A stretch of DNA of 64,000 bases, taken from the NCBI GenBank assembly GCA_946902985.2, contig CAMPQE020000052.1, positions 1,178,001 to 1,242,000 of the forward strand, in the 5' to 3' direction. The stretch is from Meconema thalassinum. Lineage: Eukaryota > Arthropoda > Insecta > Orthoptera > Tettigoniidae. Positions within the stretch are counted from its first letter, which is position 1. Each line of letters starts with the position of its first letter. Positions 47,392-55,960 of the stretch are shown in pieces. A program made the position numbers and the translations under genes. Below the pieces are notes generated by a model. The model ran no database searches. It was not told where the DNA came from and saw only the letters and a list, made by a program, of their open reading frames with translations.

Positions 47392-48300
47392 TTATTCAAT
47401 ATATCCTGCATTTCTTAGTTCTTCTTCAATTGCAAAGATTTCGCTGTCGAGTCCTGTGTGACCTGCAGCTTTCGATGCAATTAATTTTTTAAGTCTTGAT
47501 ACCAATTTGTTTGGTTCATTCCAGTGAACGAATTCAATATTGTTTCCGCCTTCAAATTTCCAAATGGCTTGTGGCGCGATGTGTTTTTTTTGACCATATC
47601 CAGTATGCATCGTAGTATTTGCTTCTTCTTCATTTTCATCTGCTGTTTTTATAATTCTATCTATGTCTTCAGTGAGAAGGGGTTCAATTATATGTCTATA
47701 CTTATAAGATTGCGTTCCTCTTGGAGCTGCATTGCTTGTATAATTTCTTTTGTGCACGTTTGAAACATTTAATAATTTCAAATATGAACTTAAATCACTC
47801 CTATCTATTAGAGTGGGGTCTGGTACTTTCCTTTGAATCAATTCAAGTAGACCTTCTGTAATAGGAAATTTTTCACCACCAACTTTTATCCACTTTTTAT
47901 CAAAGAAAACTCGTTCGCGCCCCAAGTATTGTTTATCATTTCTTATCGTTATACCATATGTTATATCCACGTTTTGTTTAATGAACGGATCAAAGTAGCG
48001 GTTAAGTAGTGAAATTATTTTGATGCTATCTCCATCTTCTTCGTCTGAAGTAGCAGTGGATTCAGAATCATCATATTTTCCTTTTCTTTTTCGATTTTCT
48101 TTATTTTGAGTTGACGTATTAGCAATAGCTACAAGTTGATTTAATGAACTTGTTATTGGTTTAAAGTTAGTCTCTATATCTAATTCTTTTCGTCTAACAT
48201 CATCTTGAAGTGAAGGATACTTGTCTTTAACATCTTTTTTTAAGCGAGAAAGTTTATCCTTTACTCGACTTTCAGCTTTAATCTTCGAGCTCTTCTCCAT
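47392..48300 (-). CDS. Polinton protein, DUF8207-like
   Basis: 302 residues. An N-terminal basic coiled region (KSSKIKAESRVKDKLSRLKK) and a Lys/Glu-rich linker lead into a conserved domain from residue 111 (VDITYGITIRNDKQYLG) to about 215 (TEGLLELIQRKVPDPTLIDR, SDLSSYLKLL). The end, HTGLDSEIFAIEEELRNAGY, is the usual last segment of this protein in arthropod Polintons. I recall it as an uncharacterised domain; the role is unknown. It sits downstream of the fibre gene and is followed by the integrase after about 60 bp. The promoter shows TATA plus TTTAGT just before its ATG. Confidence 0.75.
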   Translation of the reverse strand: MEKSSKIKAESRVKDKLSRLKKDVKDKYPSLQDDVRRKELDIETNFKPITSSLNQLVAIANTSTQNKENRKRKGKYDDSESTATSDEEDGDSIKIISLLNRYFDPFIKQNVDITYGITIRNDKQYLGRERVFFDKKWIKVGGEKFPITEGLLELIQRKVPDPTLIDRSDLSSYLKLLNVSNVHKRNYTSNAAPRGTQSYKYRHIIEPLLTEDIDRIIKTADENEEEANTTMHTGYGQKKHIAPQAIWKFEGGNNIEFVHWNEPNKLVSRLKKLIASKAAGHTGLDSEIFAIEEELRNAGYIE

Positions 48301-48301
48301 G

Positions 48302-48337
48302 ACTAAACGGAAATTGTGGTTGTTTTACTTATTTATA
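48302..48337 (-). promoter_or_regulatory. TATA + TTTAGT promoter of the DUF8207-like gene
   Basis: Minus strand: TATAAAT (48331-48337), then TTTAGT (48302-48307) with its A 33 bases after the first T of TATA. The ATG follows one base after TTTAGTC. Confidence 0.6.
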
Positions 48338-49977
48338 GTATATTCAAAATCGATTTGAAGAGGAAGATCATCAGTTTTATGTTTTTTAGGGTCTCTAAGT
48401 CGAAACTGAATTTCATCTTGCTCTTCAACGACAATATCACTGCCATCCAGTTCAATCTCTTGACGTATATTTAAAATTGCATACACAATTGGAGATCTTG
48501 GTGAAACAAAAATTGGTCTTAATACGCCTTTGTAGGGAAGTTGGTACTGTATGTTATGATTATGAAGCGTGTATACTGGTGAATGGATTGATGGTGTGTT
48601 GGAGAATTTCAGAATAAATTTCGATAAGTTCTTTTTCTTTACTTCATCTTTTAATATACCATATTCTTCTTTGGATGCAGTAAAACTTTCGAGTGGTTCT
48701 TTGTTAACCATTTGCTCAATTTTTTCCAGTTCAGTTTTTAACTTGTTATATTCTTCTTTGGATTCAGCAGCATAACTTTCAAGATCTTCTTTTTTAACAA
48801 TATTGAGATTGTTAGCAACACCCTCAATACGAGTTTGTAAATTGCTTAAAATTTCTTTTAGTTGATTAACTTCAGTTCGTGAAGCAGCATAGTGTTCTAC
48901 AAACCGTTTATTTGCCACGTCTTGGTCGTTAACAGGAAACTCAACATTTGCTTGTTTTTGATGTTGTAGATTGTTTACAGTTTGTTTCAATTGATCAAAT
49001 TCACGTCGGGAAGCGGCAAATTGTTCAACAAACGTCTTATTTGCAACATCGTTATCGTATATGGGATTGTTTACGTGAGTAATTCGTTTACTCATCATAT
49101 CTAAAGTTCCACCATCGTCTACGTTTAAAAAGTTTTGTTTATTAAATTTAGTGATTAAGTCTTCTAGATCTTTTCGCGAGGCGGCAAAGTTTTCTAAGTA
49201 ATATTTGTTTATTGCATCTAACGAATCGATTGGTTGAGATATGTTTGTTATTCTTCTATTTAACATATCTACAGTTTCATCATCTCTGTTTATATTCAAA
49301 AGAGATTTTTTAATTTCATCGAGTTCATTTGTTACATGAGTTTTAAGAAAAGAATACGTTACCGCATCTTGATTTTGAATTGGATCTTTAACATTTCTTA
49401 TTCTTTTGTTACCCAAGTCGAGAGTATCTTGATCATACGGAAAGTGATCTTCTGAAAATTCTCGCACTAAACCATGAATGAATTCTACTCGTTGTAACAC
49501 TTCGGTTATTCGGGTCTCAAGATATTTTTTTATATTCGATGTATGTTGCTGCATTGCAATAAGGTTTACTGCATCATTTGCAGATGATGGTAAAGCTAAG
49601 CCCGCGAGACGTTTGTTTTGAAAGTCAAGTTCTTTTTTCTCTATTTTACAAATTGAAAAAATTAAACCTTTAAGGTCGTTAAAGTTTCGTTGTATGTCTT
49701 CTTTAGACTCGATTTTATTTAGCTCATTTAATAACTTCAGTACATAACCTTTGTTGCATGCATCTTCAACATGTATTGGCGTTCCAACATTTTTTAACCG
49801 TTTGCCGTTAATACTTAGATGTCCGTCGCTTGTTGTTGTTGTTGTTAGTTGATTTCCATATTGCAGTAGCTTATCATCAACATATGATTTAGTTGCAATA
49901 TCATGTCGTGAAGTCGGTCGTCCGATAGACACATTATTGGTTTTGTTAAACGATGTCATAGTTAAGTTGTTAACCAC
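48325..49977 (-). CDS. Fibre-like repeat protein of the Polinton
   Basis: 550 residues. It has about six repeats of 50-75 residues, each holding a short motif like KRIxNVxxPIxxxDAxNKxYV (for example KRLKNVGTPIHVEDACNKGY, NKRIRNVKDPIQNQDAV, NRRITNISQPIDSLDAINKY) separated by coiled-coil stretches (KEEYNKLKTELEKIEQMV). This is the pattern of trimeric viral tail or fibre stalks. The last ~110 residues change to a beta-rich segment (YTLHNHNIQYQLPYKGVLRP) that may be the receptor-side or virion-side domain. I infer a virion surface fibre. It follows the ATPase gene on the same strand. Confidence 0.6.
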   Translation of the reverse strand: MVNNLTMTSFNKTNNVSIGRPTSRHDIATKSYVDDKLLQYGNQLTTTTTSDGHLSINGKRLKNVGTPIHVEDACNKGYVLKLLNELNKIESKEDIQRNFNDLKGLIFSICKIEKKELDFQNKRLAGLALPSSANDAVNLIAMQQHTSNIKKYLETRITEVLQRVEFIHGLVREFSEDHFPYDQDTLDLGNKRIRNVKDPIQNQDAVTYSFLKTHVTNELDEIKKSLLNINRDDETVDMLNRRITNISQPIDSLDAINKYYLENFAASRKDLEDLITKFNKQNFLNVDDGGTLDMMSKRITHVNNPIYDNDVANKTFVEQFAASRREFDQLKQTVNNLQHQKQANVEFPVNDQDVANKRFVEHYAASRTEVNQLKEILSNLQTRIEGVANNLNIVKKEDLESYAAESKEEYNKLKTELEKIEQMVNKEPLESFTASKEEYGILKDEVKKKNLSKFILKFSNTPSIHSPVYTLHNHNIQYQLPYKGVLRPIFVSPRSPIVYAILNIRQEIELDGSDIVVEEQDEIQFRLRDPKKHKTDDLPLQIDFEYTINK

Positions 49978-50020
49978 GCAAAAGCAATAACACGAATGGC
50001 CATTTAGCTCTTTTTGAAGT

Positions 50021-50030
50021 CATATTTATA
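50021..50030 (-). promoter_or_regulatory. Possible TATA box of the fibre gene
   Basis: TATAAATATG on the minus strand, overlapping the end of the ATPase gene, 44-53 bases upstream of the fibre ATG. No TTTAGT follows at the expected distance. Confidence 0.4.
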
Positions 50031-50756
50031 ACTGAAAATAAACATCAAATCCATTGCGATATCGACCATTTTGTAACTCGCTATCTTTATCGATAACCAA
50101 AAAGCCAAACTTAGAGTTTTGCCAACAATACGAACAAATATCAAAGAACTGTTCATAGCTCATATCTGTATTTACATGATCGTTATATACATGGCGCAAG
50201 TTTGTTCCGTCTTGTTTAAAAAGAATTAAAAAATTAGCGTTATCTCTAATTAGATGTTTAGGTATACAAGAATATGTTTGACAAAGATAAAATACGTCAA
50301 CGTCGTGATGACGACCTCTACTGAAATAATCTTTCATGTGTTGTTGTTTATTGCTGGCTACATCATCAAAAACAAATATAGAGTTTTTTCTAGCCATTTC
50401 TGGAGGCATTACTTCATCATTATCGGAAAAAAATCACTTTTTATTTCATTTATGGAGTCCAAAAACTTTTTTAATTCAACATATTTACTTTGAGCAAGTG
50501 ATTTAGAATAAATATAAACGTTTTCAAAACGAACTCCATTTTTATGACACAATAAATTTAGCATTACGTTTGTTTTGCCACAGTTCGATGGACCGCAAAT
50601 GATACATCGAATTGTGTTCGGTAGTAAAACACCATGCTTTCTTTTTTCACTTTTACTCTGGTTTTCAGCATTAGTAAATGAAATTACTGGTAGAGTGTTT
50701 GACTGCTTAACAAACTTCAGCATGTCTACGTTTACGTCTGAGAATGCACACTGCAC
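50026..50756 (-). CDS. Genome-packaging ATPase, frame broken in a homopolymer
   Basis: Two adjoining frames. The first (50756-50409, 115 residues) has the Walker A motif CGPSNCGKTN at residues 54-63. The second (50409-50026, 127 residues) has the Walker B motif IFVFDDV and a later LCQTYSCIPK segment, as in HerA/FtsK-type packaging ATPases of Polintons and adintoviruses. The frames meet in a run of seven T's on the minus strand (near 50430), where a -1 shift is needed to continue. Either the run lost one base, or it is a slippery site. Packaging would pump the DNA into the capsid. I cannot decide whether this copy is functional. Confidence 0.85.
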
Positions 50757-50772
50757 AAAAAATCACATCACA

Positions 50773-51393
50773 TCAACATATATTGCTTCCACACGTATCA
50801 TAACTTGTATTATATGGAATAATAGTAGGATTTTCAGGATTTAAATCAACGTTGCCGACGTAAAACCCTCTTAAATATGGACAATATGGCGCCCATTTTT
50901 CATGATCATTTAAAGGATTATCGTTTTCCCTCCAATTTTCAATTTCAATCTTACAGAATATACATTTCACCTTATCACCATGACCAGTATAATAAAATCC
51001 TGCTGATGCTAAACAAAATTCGTTTGGACAGGGAAGAGGCCAATTTTGAAAAGTTTTAAGTCTTTCATATTCACATTTCAATTCTATGCTAGGAGAAATA
51101 TTGTTTACGTAGGGGCAAGAAAAAGCCCATTTCTTATGCTCTTCAAACGGATCATCATCTTCTTCCCAATAACTAAGTTGCAGATTACAGAAAGCACACC
51201 TAACCATATCCTTATATCCAAAATAGAAAAATCCTGCCGCTGCTAACCATGCAGTGTTCGTAAAACTGTCTGAAGACCAGGTCTTAAATGTTTTTAGCCG
51301 ATCTCTTTCAGATTTTAAATTCATTTCTTTTTGACTCAATATCATTTGCATTAACTGTTTTTTGGAATACTTTACACAATTAAAATACTTCAT
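50773..51393 (-). CDS. Two-BIR apoptosis-inhibitor-like protein, no RING
   Basis: 206 residues with two baculovirus IAP repeats. BIR1 (about 31-96) has the zinc ligands C66, C69, H86 and C93 in CAFCNLQLSYW...EEHKKWAFSC; BIR2 (about 109-174) has C144, C147, H164 and C171. Each begins with RLKTF..W. No RING finger is present after BIR2, unlike many insect and baculovirus IAPs. IAPs bind caspases or their activators to block cell death. The frame is intact. Host IAP genes are probably the source. A TCAGTT initiator-like motif lies about 50 bases upstream of the ATG. Confidence 0.9.
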   Translation of the reverse strand: MKYFNCVKYSKKQLMQMILSQKEMNLKSERDRLKTFKTWSSDSFTNTAWLAAAGFFYFGYKDMVRCAFCNLQLSYWEEDDDPFEEHKKWAFSCPYVNNISPSIELKCEYERLKTFQNWPLPCPNEFCLASAGFYYTGHGDKVKCIFCKIEIENWRENDNPLNDHEKWAPYCPYLRGFYVGNVDLNPENPTIIPYNTSYDTCGSNIC

Positions 51394-51445
51394 GATGCTG
51401 GTTTACTTCACAAAGAAAAGATGTTCACCACACAAAGCTAAATGC

Positions 51446-51453
51446 GAACTGAG
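51446..51453 (-). promoter_or_regulatory. Possible initiator of the BIR gene
   Basis: Minus strand TCTCAGTT, close to the arthropod initiator TCAGT; no TATA box is seen at -30. Confidence 0.3.
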
Positions 51454-51499
51454 ATGAATCAACAAAACACGTTGGCTAATATGCATGATTTGCATGTGT

Positions 51500-51586
51500 G
51501 TTGGGTTGGCCGAGCGGTCTAAGGCGTTAGACTTAAGATCTAATTTTCAGAAATTGAAAGCGAGGGTTCGAATCCCTCACCTGACA
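51500..51586 (+). tRNA. tRNA-Leu (UAA) inside the Polinton
   Basis: The sequence folds as a class II tRNA. Acceptor stem GTTGGGT/ACCTGAC pairs in seven positions with two G-T wobbles. The D arm contains box A, TGGCCGAGCGGT. The anticodon stem TTAGA/TCTAA closes the loop CTTAAGA with anticodon TAA (51534-51536). A long variable arm (TTTCA/TGAAA) follows, then the T arm GAGGG-TTCGAAT-CCCTC, with box B GGTTCGAATCC. A TTTT run at 51596-51599 can end RNA polymerase III transcription. It would decode UUA, a common codon in the AT-rich Polinton genes. No SINE body or A-rich tail follows it, so it looks like a true tRNA gene. Confidence 0.9.
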
Positions 51587-51910
51587 ATATTATTATTTTA
51601 TTTACACGTAGAGTGAGGAGGTAATTGATCATTAATAAGAACTTTAATATGAAATGGTACAAAAGACCTTTTCTTCTTTATTCATTTAGAATTACAATTA
51701 ATACAATTTTATTTCTCTTGAAGTAATCTCATTCTTTTTTTTTTTTAGTTGTCCAGATGAGTGTGGGTGTGTTGAGATGATCTTCTTCTTTTAGTTGTCC
51801 AGATGATTATTTTCTGTAGACAAAAAAAATATACACTGTGTTAAAAAGCAAACTAAAAACAAAATATGTATAGCTGTCAACAACACTAGTTGATTTAAAT
51901 TAATCACCTT
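51587..51910. other. Intergenic region after the tRNA
   Basis: Contains a short direct repeat (TTTAGTTGTCCAGATGA at 51747-51763 and 51791-51806) and T-rich tracts; no gene. Confidence 0.4.
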
Positions 51911-52594
51911 TTATAGATAGCGATTACAGTTGTCACATTTGCAGCGAAGATGAAACAGTTGAAATTTCCTCTTTAGATGATCTGGTAGATGTTCCCACTC
52001 TAGACGAATTCGTTGTGGTTCATATATAGTCAGTACGTTTATAGGAAAGTAGTTCCAATCAAACTTATTAAAACCTCGAAGTCCACTGTTTCGAAACTTG
52101 TTTATTATCGAACACACGATTTTCATGATGCCATCAGAAGAATTTAACCAATGTTGAACAGCATTGACGTTGAATTTAGCACAACTATTGCTTCCCATTG
52201 CTAGAGATGGTAAATGTTTTGGACAATCTGTAGGTAAACGATGGCTATGCCTCAACATTAGGTCTGACATTCCATCAATCGTATTAAGATCGAATAATGA
52301 GTCTGGGGAAAGTGCTTTTAGTGCAAACGAAGAAAATTCCTGGGGCAAATTATATACAACTAAATAATCATATTTATTCTTAATAGACTCAAAAAAAGAA
52401 GAAAGAGTTTTTTCACAATATGCTGCAACCCATGTGATCACGGGGCTGAATGAAGGTATATTGCCGTTATTTAACATACAGTAAGCAAGTTCCAAACTGC
52501 CGTTTGGTAGCTTGCGAATGTCTGCAACTATTGGTTGCTTCTTATTCCACGTGCCAGGATCAGTAGAAGGAGAGTTTGTTGTTGTCAATTCCAT
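51911..52594 (-). CDS. Unknown Polinton protein
   Basis: 227 residues, intact frame, with a TATA plus TTTAGT promoter. I do not recognise the family. Visible features are a mostly soluble fold (YLVVYNLPQEFSS, LMLRHSHRLP) and a C-terminal cysteine cluster HLRCKCDNCNRYL (C-x-C-x-x-C) that may bind a metal. It lies between the BIR gene and the major capsid gene. No membrane segments or signal peptide are seen. Confidence 0.7.
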   Translation of the reverse strand: MELTTTNSPSTDPGTWNKKQPIVADIRKLPNGSLELAYCMLNNGNIPSFSPVITWVAAYCEKTLSSFFESIKNKYDYLVVYNLPQEFSSFALKALSPDSLFDLNTIDGMSDLMLRHSHRLPTDCPKHLPSLAMGSNSCAKFNVNAVQHWLNSSDGIMKIVCSIINKFRNSGLRGFNKFDWNYFPINVLTIYEPQRIRLEWEHLPDHLKRKFQLFHLRCKCDNCNRYL

Positions 52595-52601
52595 GATTGC
52601 A

Positions 52602-52638
52602 ACTAAAGTGAGAATACTTGTTTACTTGCTTGCTTATA
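52602..52638 (-). promoter_or_regulatory. TATA + TTTAGT promoter of the 227-residue protein
   Basis: TATAAG (52633-52638) and TTTAGT (52602-52607), A of TTTAGT 34 bases after the first T of TATA; the ATG at 52594 follows 7 bases after the TTTAGT hexamer. Confidence 0.6.
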
Positions 52639-52655
52639 ACTTAGCAAATATTGGT

Positions 52656-53894
52656 TTAGATAATTACTTCATTCGTTAATGGTCTGTAAGATATTTGACG
52701 ATCATGAATAAGAACACAATAAAGAGTTGTATCTTCAGGTATATTCTCACTCGTCTCGATTTCAATTCGCACATCGACTGAAGATGTCTTCACTGCTTCC
52801 ACTTGATCGAGACAATTAATTACAATAATCGGACAATGAGACTTAAATTCATCTCGTGAAACCAGAGTCTCTGAACGAACATCGTCGATCTGATAATATA
52901 CATTACGAAATTTAACAAACATGTCATATAACTCGCTGTAGTCATTTATGGCAATTTCAGAAGTTGGCATTTCATAGGGATAAAAAATTGAATTTAAAAA
53001 AACTCTTATAGATTTAATGTTACAATGGTCGAAATAGGAAGAGCATGTGTTTAGTAAATTTCTTCTAGTTTGAAAACCTAATAAAAATTGACGCGGTTTT
53101 TGAGTTTCAGAAGTTGTCATGACAGTCCAACTATATTTAGTTGTTCTAGGAAGAGAAGGCAAGACATGAACATCCCACGATCGAAAACCAACCTGAATGG
53201 GAATATTTTTCTGCATTAGTTTTAATCTTTTAATTTGTTCTTCGTCCGATAATAATAAAACGGGAATTTTTAGATAAACTTTAAATAACTTGACCTTAGA
53301 AAGATCGTTTTCGGTTGTCGATTGCAACGCACGTGCGTCACTTGACGATCGGAGAAGTATTACCTCATGCTTGCAGTTTAAAATCGGCTTTCTGTAATCC
53401 TCTGCTATTCCTAACAGGTTGCTTAAAGGAAGTATTATATGAAAACGTTTTGTGTTACTATCAACAATATTTGCTTCACTTGCTGGTGTTGTTAAAGAGG
53501 GAAAATAACCAGCATTTTGTAAAGCTGTATATTCGTTTTTTGAATATGATGCAAAGGTTTTTATAGAACTTGTTATACCTAGATGGCGTGTACGATCAAT
53601 TTCTTTACCATTTAACGTGATGCGAATTTCGCTAAAAAGATTAGCCCCAAAATTTTGGTCAGGATGTGCTGTAGTAGAAGCAGCCGAATTTATGTTAGAA
53701 GTAATAATTTGACCTTCTAAGTGAAGAACACCTTCTGATAATAAAACTATGTTTTCTTCATTTTGAATCGGTATTCGAATTTCATCATTATTTTCGAATT
53801 TATTAGCTGAATAAGGTTGATAAACTCTTTCTTCTCGTCGCACAACTCTGTTGTCAACCTCTCTTTTATCTGTTATGTTAAACATGCTAAACAT
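52656..53894 (-). CDS. Probable double-jelly-roll major capsid protein
   Basis: 412 residues with the N-terminal signature of Polinton capsid proteins: REERVYQPYSANKFENNDEI, RIPIQNEENIVLLSEGVLHL, and soon NLFSEIRITLNGKEIDRTR with NAGYFPS. Beta-rich composition and length fit a double jelly roll. A second Met (53885) is three residues downstream. It would form the icosahedral shell together with the penton-like protein encoded just upstream. Identification rests on the N-terminal pattern and context, not on a structure comparison. Confidence 0.75.
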   Translation of the reverse strand: MFSMFNITDKREVDNRVVRREERVYQPYSANKFENNDEIRIPIQNEENIVLLSEGVLHLEGQIITSNINSAASTTAHPDQNFGANLFSEIRITLNGKEIDRTRHLGITSSIKTFASYSKNEYTALQNAGYFPSLTTPASEANIVDSNTKRFHIILPLSNLLGIAEDYRKPILNCKHEVILLRSSSDARALQSTTENDLSKVKLFKVYLKIPVLLLSDEEQIKRLKLMQKNIPIQVGFRSWDVHVLPSLPRTTKYSWTVMTTSETQKPRQFLLGFQTRRNLLNTCSSYFDHCNIKSIRVFLNSIFYPYEMPTSEIAINDYSELYDMFVKFRNVYYQIDDVRSETLVSRDEFKSHCPIIVINCLDQVEAVKTSSVDVRIEIETSENIPEDTTLYCVLIHDRQISYRPLTNEVII

Positions 53895-53920
53895 GTTAAC
53901 AGCTTCAACTATAGACAGAA

Positions 53921-53955
53921 ACTAAATAAGATTAACAATTGCATATATATTTATA
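53921..53955 (-). promoter_or_regulatory. TATA + TTTAGT promoter of the major capsid gene
   Basis: TATAAAT (53949-53955) and TTTAGT (53921-53926), with 32 bases between the first T of TATA and the A of TTTAGT. Confidence 0.6.
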
Positions 53956-54216
53956 TTGAAATTAAAGTACGCGATAGCCTAAAGACTGTAAGAAATGTTT
54001 GTTGTTACTCGATAACTGTTTCTTAGATTTCAAGGTGTGATGTCGTTGTTTGTTTTTTTTTACAAATTTTAGCTGATTGATTTATATTATTTTTTCGAAT
54101 CAGAGTCGACTTCTTTTTTTTTCAAACTTTGAGTATTATATAGTATAACCATATTTGTGATTGTTTTCTAGTAAGCTTACTCAAGTAGAATGAAAACATA
54201 ACAGTATTTCATTACT
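53956..54216. other. Intergenic region between capsid and penton-like genes
   Basis: AT-rich with T runs (54048-54065, 54110-54120); no gene. Confidence 0.5.
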
Positions 54217-55320
54217 TTATATAGCAAGATATCGTGCTGGACGAATAATTAATTCTACAGTTAAATCTTCATCTTGCAAATCAATGAGCTGTTGAAGATG
54301 ATCTTCAAGTTGCACAGATACATGTTGAATAACCTTGGTGTTCATAGGCAAAAAATTAATTGTTGTTGGTTGTACAACAATCGGGTAACCAGCAGGAACA
54401 TGAGCTTTAAAATTATATAAAGAGTGTGTTGGTTTATGGTTCAAATAAGAACTCGTACCAAGCACAAGGTTGCAACATACTCGAATACTATTAACAGTGT
54501 TAATTTTAATCATATATTCAGAATGATGAGTTGTGTTTGCCTTGAACTTTCTATGAGAAAATCCCAACAAATCTGCAATAAAATCTGCAACACCAAAATC
54601 TATAGCAAACACTTTCGAATGTAGTTTACAATGATAAAAGACTTTATCATAATTAATATAAAATGATGGGAATTTGTCTTTGTCACCTAATAAATGTTCA
54701 ACTAATAATTCATTAATCTTTTCACTTAATTGTTTTAACGTATAGCTAGCATTGGGTATTATTAAATTCGCTCTATCCGCTTCGTTCAACTTTATAGCCA
54801 AAACGTTATTATTCTCGCTAATTGTTACTTCATTATCGATTCTATTTCGATCAATTTCAATTTCTCTTTTATTCTCTTTAGGGTAAACTTTCTTTTCAAT
54901 ACCTAAAGGCCCTGCTACACTGTTGGCTACAGTGAAATCAATATTAAACGGAGAAGACAAAACGAGGCGGTTGTCTCTTTTTCCATCTATATCCTCTTCC
55001 AAATACATTTTTGTTTTTTCTAAATGTTTTGGTATAAGTTTCGACAATGAGTGATAACTAAGTAAATCATCAAAAGTTGAGGCTAGATCTTCAAATTCAT
55101 AAATACCCGGTGGTACCACTAAATCAATTGATAAAAAAATAGTAAAATGAATGCGAAATTTATTATTTCTGTTGGTAACATTTCGAATGGAATTAGATGT
55201 ATACAATCCTGCAAGTCCTATTTCAAAAAACTCTGCTCCTACAAGATGAATCGGGTTCTCCAATGTAACATCAATCTTCGAGCCTTTACCTTCAAGAGTT
55301 ATCCGTCTTTCGAAAGCCAT
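54217..55320 (-). CDS. Probable minor capsid / penton-like protein
   Basis: 367 residues. The first half (RITLEGKGSKIDVTLENPIH, then VVPPGIYEFEDLASTFDDLL) and the C-terminus (QVSVQLEDHLQQLIDLQDED, LTVELIIRPARYL) follow the pattern of the Polinton minor capsid (penton) protein: PPGxYEfeDi and a late DxxGxlidL-ELTV-like strand. It lies between the protease and the major capsid gene, as in other Polintons. The alternative, a second structural protein of another type, cannot be excluded. Confidence 0.65.
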   Translation of the reverse strand: MAFERRITLEGKGSKIDVTLENPIHLVGAEFFEIGLAGLYTSNSIRNVTNRNNKFRIHFTIFLSIDLVVPPGIYEFEDLASTFDDLLSYHSLSKLIPKHLEKTKMYLEEDIDGKRDNRLVLSSPFNIDFTVANSVAGPLGIEKKVYPKENKREIEIDRNRIDNEVTISENNNVLAIKLNEADRANLIIPNASYTLKQLSEKINELLVEHLLGDKDKFPSFYINYDKVFYHCKLHSKVFAIDFGVADFIADLLGFSHRKFKANTTHHSEYMIKINTVNSIRVCCNLVLGTSSYLNHKPTHSLYNFKAHVPAGYPIVVQPTTINFLPMNTKVIQHVSVQLEDHLQQLIDLQDEDLTVELIIRPARYLAI

Positions 55321-55331
55321 CTTTGAAATGT

Positions 55332-55710
55332 TTAAAGACGGTCTGTGTTTCCCTTATTTATGCAATACAAGAAGACTAAACATAAATGTCCGCAAATCGA
55401 AGAAGTAATCGATTGATATGAATGAAAATTATATTGTAGATAGCAATTTTTAAGATATGTTAAAATTTCTAATGGTGGTCTTAAATTACCAATACTATCA
55501 AAATAATGCACATATTTACCACGTTTACTGAAAGCCACCCAATGTGAACCGGATTTATCCATCGGTTCAAGGTTAACAATACAGTTTTCATTTTTTCGAG
55601 GATATCTTGGTAACGTATCTCGCATAAAGACTCCTCTAAAATTTGGAATCTTTAATTGATGTGCGTATTTAGCTAAATCGAAATTGCTTAATGCTTTATT
55701 TGGTATTTGG
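55332..55710 (-). CDS. Adenain-like maturation protease
   Basis: The ATG-initiated frame (55625-55332) has 97 residues, but the frame is open and resembles the family upstream to about 55710 (LSNFDLAKYAHQLKIPNFRG VF before MRD), without an ATG there; the start is probably lost or non-AUG. Catalytic residues are visible: H28 in GSHWVAF, D43 in HYFDS, Q71 and C78 in ICGHLC (numbers from the Met at 55625). The protease cleaves precursor capsid proteins. The upstream end overlaps the reading frame of the neighbouring gene, which ends at 55715, by at most a few codons. Confidence 0.85.
55352..55361 (-). promoter_or_regulatory. TATA-like element of the penton-like gene
   Basis: CATAAATAAG on the minus strand, with TCTTTAAAC about 30 bases downstream; a weaker match to the module at the other genes. 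Confidence 0.4.
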
Positions 55711-55714
55711 TTAA

Positions 55715-55960
55715 TTATCTTTTGTATGCAGGAGGATTTAAATAAATGCCTTGACCTCCTTTTCCTTGCATTGCTTCTATCATTCGATTGTGTCTTTTCA
55801 TTTCTTTTGGTTCTTCTTGAGCAGCTTTCGCCTTGTTTATAGCAGACGCCACCCCTGCTGCTCCGCCTGCTAGACCCCCCAAGCCCGACAAGGCTGCAAA
55901 TATCGGAAGTAGGGGTAAAATACCACCTTGCTTTTTCGATGTTCTTCTTTTTTTTAATCT
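55715..55960 (-). CDS. pX/pVI-like tail of the phospholipase virion protein
   Basis: A frame with the hydrophobic, glycine-rich stretch LPLLPIFAALSGLGGLAGGA, then INKAKAAQEEPKEMKRHN and a GKGGQGIYLNPPAYKR end. It matches the C-terminal part that usually follows the phospholipase domain in Polinton virion proteins and recalls adenovirus-type minor virion peptides. It begins in the A-run at about 55970, at the place where the phospholipase frame ends, and needs a -1 shift to be joined to it. Amphipathic and membrane-active function is plausible but inferred. Confidence 0.6.
   Translation of the reverse strand, partial: RLKKRRTSKKQGGILPLLPIFAALSGLGGLAGGAAGVASAINKAKAAQEEPKEMKRHNRMIEAMQGKGGQGIYLNPPAYKR

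Noticed and set aside
51500..51600. tRNA-like sequence considered as the head of a SINE
   Set aside because: No SINE body or tail follows and a Pol III T-run comes within 15 bases, so a real tRNA gene is more likely.
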